A stretch of DNA of 64,000 nt from JAVBQJ01 sp031549115. GTDB taxonomy: Bacteria; Verrucomicrobiota; Lentisphaeria; Victivallales; Victivallaceae. The position numbers were made by a program, and so were the translations under genes. Below are positions 35,903-44,715 of this stretch, one piece after another (within the stretch, counting starts at the first letter, position 1; every line of letters starts with the position of its first letter). The notes under the pieces are model-generated. The model did no database searches, was not told the DNA's origin, and saw only the letters and a program-made list of their open reading frames with translations. The stretch spans positions 1 through 64,000 of the forward strand of contig JAVBQJ010000025.1 in the NCBI GenBank assembly GCA_031549115.1, written 5' to 3'.

Positions 35903-36586
35903 ATGAAAATCAGGAAAATTGCATTTACATTGATAGAGCTTCTGGTAGTTATTGCCATTATAGCAATTCTTGCCAGCATGCTGCTGCCGGCCTTGGCCAA
36001 GGCGCGGGCGGCGGCGCAGTCGACGAAGTGCGTGAATCAGCTCAAACAGCTGGGCCTGTACTGGATTTTCTATGCCAACGACAACAACAGCTATGCCATG
36101 CCGATCACCTATGAATCCAGCGTCAACGGGACAGGGGAATTCAACGGCTATTGGCCGCTCTTGCTGCATAATGAGCAGCAGGCGGCCTGGGATCTCTTTT
36201 TCTGCCCCTCCGCTTCGATGACGCACGAGGCGGACAAGGTGCTCCGGGAGCACGCCAGGGATGTGCATACACAAAACCAGACTCCGATGAGTTACGTGGT
36301 CCATTACGGCTACAACAACTTCGATATGAGCAACGCCCCGTACAGCATCACGGCCATTACCAAGGGTTCGAAGTGCGCGGTGATGTGGGACAGCAAGGAG
36401 CCGGTTCCCGGCGGAACGACCCGCGGCAACTTCCGGATGATGGACTGGAACAAATACTACTACGACTACCGCCACAGTTCGCGCGACATCAACACCATGT
36501 GGGCCGACGGCCATGTCGCGCCAATCCGTTGGGATGGTGATTATTGGTGGGGCTGGTGGTTTGAAAACTACGCCACGCCTTATTGA
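35903..36586 (+). CDS. Prepilin-type N-terminal methylation domain protein (pseudopilin-like), cassette 1
   Basis: This 227-residue protein carries a type IV/type II secretion prepilin leader: a short basic start, then FTLIELLVVIAIIAILASML, with cleavage expected before the Phe and the conserved Glu at +5. The hydrophobic helix continues into PALAKARAAAQSTKC. The C-terminal part is a globular domain of the kind expanded in Lentisphaerota and Planctomycetota, ending with a His about 10 residues before ADGHV. Its ATG is preceded by aaaggaga. It lies between a LacI regulator and a secreted beta-helix protein. Confidence 0.9.
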   Translation: MKIRKIAFTLIELLVVIAIIAILASMLLPALAKARAAAQSTKCVNQLKQLGLYWIFYANDNNSYAMPITYESSVNGTGEFNGYWPLLLHNEQQAAWDLFFCPSASMTHEADKVLREHARDVHTQNQTPMSYVVHYGYNNFDMSNAPYSITAITKGSKCAVMWDSKEPVPGGTTRGNFRMMDWNKYYYDYRHSSRDINTMWADGHVAPIRWDGDYWWGWWFENYATPY

Positions 36587-36620
36587 GCCGCATATCACAT
36601 TGAAATCACCCCCGGAGAAT

Positions 36621-38984
36621 ATGATGGTGAAAAAAATTCTTCTTATCCTGAGCCTCGGCGTCGCCTGGTGCTTGCCGGCCTATGACTACGCCGGCGGTAT
36701 CAACGTCAGGGATTTCGGCGCCGTCGGCGACGGCGTCGCCGACGATACCCCGGCCATTCAAAAGGCCATTTCCTTCGCCGCGAGCCTGAGCCATAACGAA
36801 TTGCTGGCGCGCCAGCCGATGCTGACCGGCGCGCCGGAGCTGGGCGATCTGCCGATTCTCGGCATGACCGGCGAAAACGTGGTGGTGCCGGAGATATTCT
36901 TTCCGGCCGGCGTCTACCGCCTTACCGGTACCTTGTGCGGCAACAACGGCGTGATCCTGCGCGGTGAAGGCGACGCCACGCTCACGACCGATGTTGCCGG
37001 ATTGGACATGATCTACTTCGACTGGGGCTTCCGGGTTCAGATCCGGGGGCTGAACTTCGAAGGCGGCCGACGGCAGATCGTCTTTTACACCGGCAACAAC
37101 GATACCGCCAATTTCACCATCGAAAATTGTCGTTTCCGCGGTTCTTCCGGCCCGGCCGTCTGGTCGCACAATCCGCTGCGCCCCGGCGGCCACGACTTCG
37201 CGACCATGACCATCGGCCCCTACGTCGTCGACCGCTCCGGCGAATTGCCGGTCCTGACCGTCAACGATGTGGATTCGCTGCCGTATTACGCCAATTCGAC
37301 CAACTTTACCATCCGCGACAGCCGCTTCGAAGGCTGCTACCGGGCGCTGGACCTCGATGGCGACGGCGTCAACGTCGCCGATTGCACCATCATTCCCGGA
37401 ACCGATTCCGCGCCGGAAACCATGCTGGTCAGTGGCGCGGTACGCCTGATCCGGCTCAAAGGCCAAGCCGAGGCCTCTTCTTCGGCAAAGTTCTGGGTCC
37501 GGGGAGCCGGCAACTACGTCATCCTGGATTCGGATTTTCACCGCTCCGGCGGCGAAGGCATGCCTTTGATGTACTGGATTTCAAAGGAGCGCCCCGAGTG
37601 CACCACCACGCTGATGGCGAAGGACATCCGCATCAACTCCGGCGGCGCGCTCGTCTTCATCGCCAACGGCGAAAATGAATGCACCCCGAATTATCTGGAA
37701 CTCTCCGGCATCCGGGAGACCTCCGGGAAGCGCGTGCATGCGCTGGGCTGGGAAAAAATGCCGACCGAAGCCGGCCTGGCCGCTTCGGAATTCAACCAGC
37801 AGCCGGCGGTGGATATCCTCGACGGCGCCTGGATCACCCGCTGGCCCTTTACCATCACCGTCGCCGACAGTCCGCTGCTGAGCTTGGACAATCTGCCGGC
37901 GTGCCTGGCAAAAACAATTGAGCCGCCGCTTGCGCCGGAGGTCGTTGCCGCGACGGCGGTACGAAAATCCGTCGTCGACCGCGACGCGCTCCGTCATGGT
38001 TTCGCCCGTACGCTGCGGGCGGTCGATTACGGCGTCGACCTGGATTGCGACAGCGATGACACGGCGGCGATGCAGCGGCTGCTGGCCGCCGCGGCCGACG
38101 GTCTGCCGGCGCGCATCGAATTGCCGCCGGTGCTGATTCGGGTCTCGGAGGCGCTGACGCTTCCGCCCGAGGTGGCATTTTTCAGCCGCGGCTTCACCAC
38201 CATTCACCAGGAAGACTGGAAGCAGCCGGTTTTCACCGGCGCCGGAACCAGAAAATTCTATGCCGAAAATCTGCGCTGGTCCTCCGGCCGGAACGCCGTG
38301 GATTTGACGCCGGAGCCGGAAACGGCGGCGGCGATCTTCTTTGAGCGCTGCTTCTTCTACCAGCAGCTGGAAGCGGCGGTCCGGGTCGTCGCCGGAACCC
38401 CGGACAATCGTACCGAAGTATTGATGGACAACAACACCTTCATTTCTCCGGTACAGGGGGTAGTCACCGATGCGCGGCATTGCGAGCTCGATAACTTCTG
38501 GGTCAGCACCAACGCCCGCCAGGACCGCACCGCCTTCATCACCAATCTGGGCGGCGACATGCGGATCGAGTCGATGCTCGGCGTTCCGATGCCGATGACC
38601 GATCACCGCTTCAACCACCTGCCGGTGATTCCCGACTGGCCCTTCGCCAACGAACTGCGCTGGATCGACAACCACGGACGGCTGGACATACGCTACTGCC
38701 GTTTCGGCGGCGAATACTACGGTATCCCGCTGGTTTTCAACTTCAGTTCCGACGCGACGCTGTCGATGGATGGCGGCGCGACCTGTTTCTCCCACCCGGA
38801 CACGGAACAGTGCATGCTCTATTTCGTGAAAAACCCCCGCGTCACCCTGTTGCGCAACCTCGGTTGGACCTTCCGTTGGCCGGATGCGCGCACGGTCAAG
38901 CGTCCGGATTCCAACAAAGAAAAACCCGTCCTGTTCACCCGCAACTTTTTCTTTGAACGCGACTCGTTTATCCCCGGGAATTGA
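36621..38984 (+). CDS. Secreted tandem pectate-lyase-3-type right-handed beta-helix protein
   Basis: This 787-residue protein starts at ATG 36621 or the adjacent ATG 36624 (ggaga precedes); the longer frame from 36513 overlaps the pseudopilin gene. A signal peptide (KKILLILSLGVAWCLPAYDYAG) leads into a pectate_lyase_3 motif, INVRDFGAVGDGVADDTPAIQKAI. A second, related motif (LRAVDYGVDLDCDSDDTAAMQRLL) begins near residue 470, so the protein appears to hold two beta-helix domains. Substrates of this family are acidic or complex polysaccharides such as pectin or glycosaminoglycans; which applies here is unknown. It is the enzyme partner of the preceding pseudopilin. Confidence 0.8.
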   Translation: MMVKKILLILSLGVAWCLPAYDYAGGINVRDFGAVGDGVADDTPAIQKAISFAASLSHNELLARQPMLTGAPELGDLPILGMTGENVVVPEIFFPAGVYRLTGTLCGNNGVILRGEGDATLTTDVAGLDMIYFDWGFRVQIRGLNFEGGRRQIVFYTGNNDTANFTIENCRFRGSSGPAVWSHNPLRPGGHDFATMTIGPYVVDRSGELPVLTVNDVDSLPYYANSTNFTIRDSRFEGCYRALDLDGDGVNVADCTIIPGTDSAPETMLVSGAVRLIRLKGQAEASSSAKFWVRGAGNYVILDSDFHRSGGEGMPLMYWISKERPECTTTLMAKDIRINSGGALVFIANGENECTPNYLELSGIRETSGKRVHALGWEKMPTEAGLAASEFNQQPAVDILDGAWITRWPFTITVADSPLLSLDNLPACLAKTIEPPLAPEVVAATAVRKSVVDRDALRHGFARTLRAVDYGVDLDCDSDDTAAMQRLLAAAADGLPARIELPPVLIRVSEALTLPPEVAFFSRGFTTIHQEDWKQPVFTGAGTRKFYAENLRWSSGRNAVDLTPEPETAAAIFFERCFFYQQLEAAVRVVAGTPDNRTEVLMDNNTFISPVQGVVTDARHCELDNFWVSTNARQDRTAFITNLGGDMRIESMLGVPMPMTDHRFNHLPVIPDWPFANELRWIDNHGRLDIRYCRFGGEYYGIPLVFNFSSDATLSMDGGATCFSHPDTEQCMLYFVKNPRVTLLRNLGWTFRWPDARTVKRPDSNKEKPVLFTRNFFFERDSFIPGN

Positions 38985-38989
38985 TTGCA

Positions 38990-39017
38990 TTTACGCGTAA
39001 ACGTGGTACATTATATG
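38990..39017 (+). promoter_or_regulatory. Perfect dyad TTTACGCGTAAA and a weak promoter before the RACo-like gene
   Basis: The 12-base palindrome lies at 38990-39001. Read as a -35 (TTTACG) it is followed after 16 bases by TATATG (39012-39017), and the ATG at 39023 begins atgcgtttac, a related half-site. An operator here would allow separate control of the activator gene. The promoter call is weak. Confidence 0.4.
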
Positions 39018-39022
39018 GCATT

Positions 39023-40420
39023 ATGCGTTTACAAATACATGCTCATGACGGAACGTTGGCGGATGCCCTGGCGCTGGCCGGGCATCCGGTGGATTTGCGT
39101 TGCGGCGGCGCCGGAACCTGCGGGCGCTGCCGCGTAACTTTGTGCTCCGGCGAATGGAGCGTCGACGGCGAAGCTGTGACCGTGCCGGTGACGGCTTTGG
39201 CGTGCCGGACCCGTCTGGCCGGCAGCGCCGGCGAGGTCGAAATCGCCGACAGCGCGCGCGCCGTGCGCGCCGGAAAGGTCGCCGCCGATTGGAATTCGCG
39301 GCCGCTGGAAGCCATCCGCGGCACCGTGATCGGCATCGATATCGGCACTACCACGATTGCCGCGATCAAAATCGCCGACGGCAATATCGTCGGCCGCGCC
39401 GGCTGCTACAACCGCCAGAGCCGTTTCGGCGACAATGTGATCACCCGGATCAATTACGCCGCGGCCCATTTACATGAATTGCAGCAGGATGTGCTGGATT
39501 CGATCCGGGAGCTGCTCGAAATTCTCGGCAGCGGCGGAGTCGAGCGCATCGCGCTTTCCGGCAACACGGTGATGAGCTGTCTCGTGCACGGCATCGATCC
39601 GACCTCGATCGGGGTGATACCGTTCACGCCGCCGGTGCGGGAGTTTCCCGAACGGCGCGACCTGTTCGGTCCGATTCCGGTGCTGACGATTCCGGCGATT
39701 TCCGGTTACGTCGGCGGCGACCTGACCGCCGGACTCGGCGAAACCGCGCTCGCTGTCGGCGAAATGCTGGTCGACATCGGGACGAATTGTGAAATCATTT
39801 ACCATGCGCCGGGTGGACTGGTGTGCACCGCCGCCGCCGCCGGGCCCGCGTTCGAAGGCGCCGGTATCGGCTGCGGCTGCCGGGCAATTCCCGGCGCGAT
39901 CGACCACTACTACGGTCCCGGCGATTATTCGGTGCTCGGCGACCGCGCCGCCTGCGGCCTCTGCGGCTCGGCGATGATCGACTTTCTCGCGGTGGAACAC
40001 CGGGCGGAACGGTTGAATATGTTCGGGCGGATCATGCCCAAAGCCGAATCGTGTCCGGTGGCTCCCGGCGTCACCATTTACGAGTGCGACATCGAGCAGC
40101 TGTTGAAAGCCAAAGCGGCCGTCTGGGCCGGGATCAAAACCCTCGAAGACCATACCGGAACGCCGGCGCAGCGCATTTATCTGGCCGGCGGCTTCGCGCA
40201 GTATCTGGATGTCGCCAACGCAATCGCCATCGGCATGCTGCCGGCACGGGAATACCGGATCGTCGGCAATACCAGTCTGGCCGGCGCCGCGCGTCTCGCG
40301 GTCAATCCGGCCTATGCCGGGGAATTGCTGCGTTTGAGCAATCTGCCGCAGGAAATTCCGTTGAACCAACTGCCGCCGTTCGAAGACAATTACATTGACG
40401 GATTGTTGTTGCCGGAGTGA
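39023..40420 (+). CDS. RACo-like reductive activator of corrinoid proteins (2Fe-2S plus ASKHA ATPase)
   Basis: This 465-residue protein starts at ATG 39023 rather than the 38981 frame start inside the previous gene. Residues 1-75 form a plant-type 2Fe-2S ferredoxin domain with C27-x5-C33-x2-C36 and C61. From residue 105 an ASKHA fold (DUF4445) appears: VIGIDIGTTTIAAIKI, a phosphate-binding loop, ALSGNTVMSC, EMLVDIGTNCEI, and a C-terminal RIYLAGGFAQYLDVANAIAIGMLP. Such proteins use ATP to reduce Co(II) corrinoid proteins back to Co(I). It is shorter than the roughly 600-residue acetogen enzymes, mainly in the linker region. Its partner is the corrinoid protein at 33976. Confidence 0.88.
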   Translation: MRLQIHAHDGTLADALALAGHPVDLRCGGAGTCGRCRVTLCSGEWSVDGEAVTVPVTALACRTRLAGSAGEVEIADSARAVRAGKVAADWNSRPLEAIRGTVIGIDIGTTTIAAIKIADGNIVGRAGCYNRQSRFGDNVITRINYAAAHLHELQQDVLDSIRELLEILGSGGVERIALSGNTVMSCLVHGIDPTSIGVIPFTPPVREFPERRDLFGPIPVLTIPAISGYVGGDLTAGLGETALAVGEMLVDIGTNCEIIYHAPGGLVCTAAAAGPAFEGAGIGCGCRAIPGAIDHYYGPGDYSVLGDRAACGLCGSAMIDFLAVEHRAERLNMFGRIMPKAESCPVAPGVTIYECDIEQLLKAKAAVWAGIKTLEDHTGTPAQRIYLAGGFAQYLDVANAIAIGMLPAREYRIVGNTSLAGAARLAVNPAYAGELLRLSNLPQEIPLNQLPPFEDNYIDGLLLPE

Positions 40421-40576
40421 GAGAATGCAGGGGGCAAAGGAGCTCGATTGTGTGCCGCTGATGCGGCCCGTCTCCACCGTCATAATTGGCAGACTTCCGA
40501 AAAAAGATTTGTATTTTCGCAATGGTATGGTATATTTTTATTTTATTTCCAGTGGAAAATGGAAGCGGTGGAAAAA

Positions 40577-41227
40577 ATGAGTCAATCGTCTGCAGTGGAA
40601 GCCATAGGCCACTTTTATTCACCGCGTGAAGAGTTGGTGAATGCCGTTACGCACGGCGCGGGCGCCGTCGCGGTCGTTGCCGGAATGGTCCTGCTGGGCG
40701 TGAGTGTATCCGGTTCCGGCTGGCTGACCTTGGCCGCGGTTGCCGTTTACAGCGTTTCGCTGCTGGCCATGTATCTGGCGTCGACACTCTACCATGCCGT
40801 GTCCGACCTGGAGTGGAAGGCGTTTTTCCGGCGCATGGACCACTGCGCGATTTATCTTCTGATCGCCGGCACTTATACGCCTTTGATGCTGCTGGCGGTC
40901 GGCGGCGCCTGGGGGCTGGGGATTCTGATCGCGGTATGGGCGCTCGCCGGAATCGGCATCGCGATGAAGTGCCTGACGATGAAAAAATGCGGCGGGCTTT
41001 CGCTGTGTCTGTATTTGACCATGGGGTGGCTGTGCATGCTGTGCGTGCGCCCGCTGTTTCTCGGCATGAGTACGCCGGGACTTGTCTTCCTGATTGCCGG
41101 CGGGGTATTTTACACTGCGGGGGTGTTGTTTTACGTGAACAAGCGCCCCTATTTTCATGCGGTCTGGCACTTTTTCGTGCTGACCGGCTCAACGTTACAT
41201 TTTTTAACGGTTTGGACTCTGTTATGA
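40577..41227 (+). CDS. PAQR/hemolysin III family membrane protein (TrhA-like)
   Basis: This 216-residue protein has seven hydrophobic helices. It shows the conserved NAVTHGAGA start, the STLYHAVSD motif (Ser and His of the putative metal site), MDHCAIYLLIAGTYTP, and FHAVWHFFVL with the C-terminal His pair. Family members affect membrane energetics and lipid homeostasis; the biochemical role is unsettled. Two in-frame starts exist (40559 and 40577); the second has ggtgga at a better distance. TTGTAT and TATATT with 16-bp spacing about 40 bases upstream may be its promoter. The acyltransferase gene overlaps its stop (atga). Confidence 0.85.
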   Translation: MSQSSAVEAIGHFYSPREELVNAVTHGAGAVAVVAGMVLLGVSVSGSGWLTLAAVAVYSVSLLAMYLASTLYHAVSDLEWKAFFRRMDHCAIYLLIAGTYTPLMLLAVGGAWGLGILIAVWALAGIGIAMKCLTMKKCGGLSLCLYLTMGWLCMLCVRPLFLGMSTPGLVFLIAGGVFYTAGVLFYVNKRPYFHAVWHFFVLTGSTLHFLTVWTLL

Positions 41228-42213
41228 CCAAGAAAATCAAGAAAAATAAAAAAAGCAAGAAAAAAGAGAAAAGCAAATTCATCATCTATCTGGAATACAT
41301 TCCGTTCCGGATCCTTTTCGGCATCATTCACGCTTTGCCGTTGAAAGTCGGCTATGCCCTCAGTGCATTTTTGTTCCGGCTGCTGTTCCTGGCCGACCGC
41401 CGCCACCGGATCCGAACCATTCAGCATGTCATGCATGCCGGTCTGTTCACGGACCGCCGCCAGGCCTGCGATTTCGCCCGCCGTACCTATGTCGAGTTCA
41501 GCAAGTTGTTTGTGGAGATGGTCAAGATGGATCAGCTCTATTCGAAGTCGAAGATCGGCGTCACCGGCGACCCGGAAGCGGTCGCGACGATGGTGCCGGC
41601 GGACGGCAGTCCGGGGCCGCAGGTCATCATCGCCTGTGCGCACTACGGCAATTGGGAGGTGGCGGGAACCGCGGTTTCCGAGCAGACCCGGCGGCCGATG
41701 TCGTCGTTCATGCGTCCGTTCGCGAATCCGCTGATCGGTGAGATGATTCTGGGGCACCGGGCCGGCGACATGCATGAGCTGGTCGACAAAAACGCCGGTA
41801 TCCGGCCGATTCTGCGGGCGGCGGCGGCCGGGCGCAACCTGACGTTGCTGATCGACCAGCATGCGTCGCGCGCCGAAGCGGTGGTATGCGAATTTTTCGG
41901 GCACCCCGCCCAGGTTCACATGACGCCGGCGCTGCTGCATCTGAAAACCGGGATTCCGATTCAGCCGGAGATCACGCGCCGCAAGCCCGGAGCCAATTTC
42001 GAGTTTGAACTCGTTTTCGGAAAACAGATCCGCTATGAGCCGACCGACGACAAGCAAAAAGACATCCAGAACATCTGCCAGATGTGCATTTCCGAACTGG
42101 AAAAAATGATTATGGAAGATCCGGTTCAATGGCTGTGGACGCCGCGGCACTGGCTGGACATCAACCGGAAGCGGTCGGCGGAGTTCCAGACACCAGGCAG
42201 CGAATCCCGCTGA
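41224..42213 (+). CDS. Lipid A-type (LpxL/HtrB family) lysophospholipid acyltransferase
   Basis: This 329-residue protein starts at ATG 41224, overlapping the previous stop. An unusual Lys-rich N-terminus (MTKKIKKNKKSKKKEKSK) precedes an amphipathic membrane segment (FIIYLEYIPFRILFGIIHALP). The catalytic H-x4-E is in CAHYGNWE near residue 140. LLIDQHASRAEAVVCEFFGHPAQVHMTPALL and QWLWTPRHW are standard LpxL-family segments. The enzyme should add a secondary acyl chain to lipid A or a similar lipid, which supports a Gram-negative envelope. Confidence 0.88.
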   Translation: MTKKIKKNKKSKKKEKSKFIIYLEYIPFRILFGIIHALPLKVGYALSAFLFRLLFLADRRHRIRTIQHVMHAGLFTDRRQACDFARRTYVEFSKLFVEMVKMDQLYSKSKIGVTGDPEAVATMVPADGSPGPQVIIACAHYGNWEVAGTAVSEQTRRPMSSFMRPFANPLIGEMILGHRAGDMHELVDKNAGIRPILRAAAAGRNLTLLIDQHASRAEAVVCEFFGHPAQVHMTPALLHLKTGIPIQPEITRRKPGANFEFELVFGKQIRYEPTDDKQKDIQNICQMCISELEKMIMEDPVQWLWTPRHWLDINRKRSAEFQTPGSESR

Positions 42214-42249
42214 TTTTCCCTTTTTTTCGGTTTTTTTCACGAAAGGCTA

Positions 42250-42312
42250 TTGACTTTTTCACGCACTTACGCTATACTTTAGGTAAAGTTGTATATAACA
42301 CTATATAAGTTA
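42250..42312 (+). promoter_or_regulatory. Promoter and dyad operators for the gntR-type gene
   Basis: TTGACT (42250-42255), 17 bases and TATACT (42273-42278) form the promoter. Just downstream, GTTGTATATAAC (about 42289-42300) and ACTATATAAGT (42302-42312) are A+T-rich dyads of the GT...AC type bound by AraR-like GntR regulators, and the pair is enclosed by GGTAA/TTACC. Confidence 0.75.
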
Positions 42313-42329
42313 CCGGAATCGAGGCGGCG

Positions 42330-43415
42330 GTGAAGATCAAGTTATCCAAATATCAGGAAGTGGAAGGCTGGCTGTTGAAGGAGCTTTCCAGCGGTCGTTT
42401 TCAGCCGCAGGACCGGTTTTATTCGGAGCAGGAGCTGGCGGACCGGTTTCAGGTCACCAAGTTGACGGTCCGGCAGGCGTACCGCAATATGGAGGAAAAC
42501 TCCTACATTGTCCGGCGCCGCGGCAAAGGCACGTTCGTCAACAAACTCCCGGCGCGTCCGTGCAACATCAAAATATTCCGTCATTGCATCATCGGCGTGT
42601 TGACCTCGGGCGCCAATCCGGAGCGCGACTTCAAGCTGGGCCGCATCCTGGTGGAGTCGCATCAGGCGGCGGCGGCCAAGGGGTATTTGCTGATGCTGGC
42701 GCACGACAGCCTCGACCAGCTGCTCGAAGCCGGCGTGGAGGGGGTGGTGGTGATCGGGAAGCAGACGCCGGAGATCCTGCGGAAGCTGCAGGAGGCCGGA
42801 GTCCCGGCGGTGAATTATCCGTCGGTGCCCAATCCGTTGGCGACGCCGGCGATCGATTGCCGGGAGGCGGCGGAGCAATTATGCCGATTGCTGGCGGAAA
42901 CCGGTCACCGGCATCTCGCGCTGGTCGGCAGCGATGCCGATGCGGTCATGGTCCGGCAGAAATTCGAGCATGAATTTGCGGTGGCGGCCCGGGGTATGTG
43001 TTTTTCGACGGTGGTCACCGATGCCGGGGAGTTTCGGCGGGAGTTGTCCGGCGTACTGGCGGGGGAGGATCGACCCGATGTGCTTTTCGTCGCCAACTCC
43101 TGGTGCCTGGGCGACTTGAATGCGGTGCTGGAGCAGTGCGGGCTGGTCTGTCCTGCCGATCTGTCGATGATCGTGCATGGTTCCAACGCGGCGATCATTC
43201 CGGCGATTCCGCCGTATTCGTACTTCGACCTCGACATCAGCCATTGCGTGCAAACATTGTTTGAAATGCTGTTCCAGCGTATCCGGCACCAGTCGTCGGT
43301 GGAAATGCCGCAAGGAGTTTGTCATTATCAGGTGGCGCTCCGCGGGACCGTGGCGCTCCGGAACGGCGCGACGCGCTTCCCGAAGTCCCCGCTGACCGCC
43401 GGAGAAAAAGATTGA
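42330..43415 (+). CDS. GntR-type regulator with LacI-like sugar-binding domain (AraR-like)
   Basis: This 361-residue protein starts with GTG 42330, and gagg precedes it. Residues 1-70 form a GntR winged helix (YQEVEGWLLKELSSGRFQPQDRFYSEQELADRFQVTKLTVRQAYRNME, RRRGKGTFV). Residues 85-340 form a LacI/periplasmic-binding-protein effector domain (IIGVLTSGANPERDF, GVEGVVVIGKQ, GHRHLALVGSDADA, DVLFVANSWCLGDLNAVL, LDISHCVQTLFEMLF). This AraR-like fusion responds to a sugar. Downstream, after a structured repeat, lies a pseudopilin and beta-helix pair, a probable target. Confidence 0.88.
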   Translation: MKIKLSKYQEVEGWLLKELSSGRFQPQDRFYSEQELADRFQVTKLTVRQAYRNMEENSYIVRRRGKGTFVNKLPARPCNIKIFRHCIIGVLTSGANPERDFKLGRILVESHQAAAAKGYLLMLAHDSLDQLLEAGVEGVVVIGKQTPEILRKLQEAGVPAVNYPSVPNPLATPAIDCREAAEQLCRLLAETGHRHLALVGSDADAVMVRQKFEHEFAVAARGMCFSTVVTDAGEFRRELSGVLAGEDRPDVLFVANSWCLGDLNAVLEQCGLVCPADLSMIVHGSNAAIIPAIPPYSYFDLDISHCVQTLFEMLFQRIRHQSSVEMPQGVCHYQVALRGTVALRNGATRFPKSPLTAGEKD

Positions 43416-43448
43416 AAAAATTTTCCCAAAAATAAAAAAATAAAAAAT

Positions 43449-43863
43449 AGAGCCGCGAAGCGGCGGTCTGCCCTCCGTCATACGGAGACGCCGGTCCAGC
43501 AGGCGGATCCTGCTGGTCGCCCCAGGCGGCGTAGCCGCCTCGAAAGGGGCGAAACTCTAGGTAAGGATCGCCGGGAGGCGATCCGGAGCAACCCGAGGAA
43601 GCGATGGTGTAGACCGGATTGGAAGCGTGAGCGACAATCCGATCTACACACGGAGCGGGCGAGGCGCCGCACCAGCGGCGAACAATAAACCGATGGCAGA
43701 ATCGGGAAAATCGCTTCGCGATTTGGCTTTGGGGGGGTGGCGGCGTTGGGGCTTTAACGATCGACGACATAACAATGGCCGGATGACATTCCGGGGTGCG
43801 GTGTTTGCCACGCCCGGCAGGATGCCGGGCTTACTGGGGCTCTGCCCCAGCCCCCGATACGGG
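43449..43863 (+). repeat. Multi-hairpin structured repeat, copy 2 (full length)
   Basis: This is the same architecture as copy 1 over about 415 bases, starting 33 bases after the GntR-type gene behind an A-rich leader. Clear stems are GCCGC/GCGGC (43452-43464), CTCCGT/ACGGAG (43473-43487), CCAGCAGG/CCTGCTGG (43496-43516), a TCGCCCC/GGGGCGA stem enclosing AGGCGGC/GCCGCCT, GGATCGCC/GGCGATCC, and the long stem 43607-43621 with 43635-43649. AAATCGC/GCGATTT, GCCCGGC/GCCGGGC and CTGGGG/CCCCAG close the unit. It fills most of the gap 43416-43995. Confidence 0.9.
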
Positions 43864-43995
43864 GAGAAAATGGAAAAGCAGCAGTTAAGGCTGTTGTTTC
43901 GAGTGAAGTGGACGGAACCGGGAGACGAAAAACGGTGCGCACGTTGACCGCCTCCATTTATAATTGCAATCGACAATCGAAAAGGAGTGAAAAAA

Positions 43996-44709
43996 ATGAA
44001 ACAGCTAAAAAAATTCACACTCATAGAGCTTTTGGTCGTAATCGCGATAATCGCGATTCTCGCCAGCATGCTGCTGCCGGCGTTGAGCAAGGCGCGGGAG
44101 CGGGCGCAGGGGATCAAATGCACCAGCAACATGAAACAGGTCAACCTGGGCGCGATCATGTACGTGGGCGATAACAACGAAAGCTTCCCGAGTATGGACA
44201 ATGGGCCGACCCGTTATTTCCAGTGGGATCAGAGGATCGGACCCTACGTCGGTTATTCGGATGTCAATGAAGCGTCCAGCGGTACTTACAACATCCGGGC
44301 GGATCTGTTCATCTGCCCGAATAACTCCAACGACAACTGTACGCGCTCTTACGTCGCCAACGGGAAGTGGGGCGCGGGCCAGGCCAACGATCCGGTCGAT
44401 TGCTATGGCATTCTGGGGGCGAATCTGGGCAGAATCGGGCAGCCGTCGGCCAAATACACCTACTTCGAAGCCTTCTACTACACTTTGCCGGGGGCGGGGA
44501 CCGCGCCGGCGCATGTGTTCAAGAACCCCAACTGGCGCGGCACCATCCTGGACCACATTCCCCAGGGTTATCACAACGGCAATACCGGCAACACCGTGGC
44601 GTACGTCGACGGACACGTCGCGATGCTGAAGTGTGAAACCTACGCCACCTACAATGACATGCCGCGGGAAATGCAGATCGCATTCTGGCCGTATTACACT
44701 GGAATTTGA
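43996..44709 (+). CDS. Prepilin-type N-terminal methylation domain protein (pseudopilin-like), cassette 2
   Basis: This 237-residue protein has ATG near 43996, with aaaggag at the right distance; a GTG three codons earlier overlaps that site. The N-terminus has a short basic leader, then FTLIELLVVIAIIAILASML and PALSKARERAQGIKC. The globular part contains cysteines (IKC, FICPN, NDNC) and ends in VAYVDGHVAML with a His about 11 residues before. It is followed after 6 bases by a secreted beta-helix protein, so the two are cotranscribed. Confidence 0.9.
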   Translation: MKQLKKFTLIELLVVIAIIAILASMLLPALSKARERAQGIKCTSNMKQVNLGAIMYVGDNNESFPSMDNGPTRYFQWDQRIGPYVGYSDVNEASSGTYNIRADLFICPNNSNDNCTRSYVANGKWGAGQANDPVDCYGILGANLGRIGQPSAKYTYFEAFYYTLPGAGTAPAHVFKNPNWRGTILDHIPQGYHNGNTGNTVAYVDGHVAMLKCETYATYNDMPREMQIAFWPYYTGI

Positions 44710-44715
44710 GGAAAC

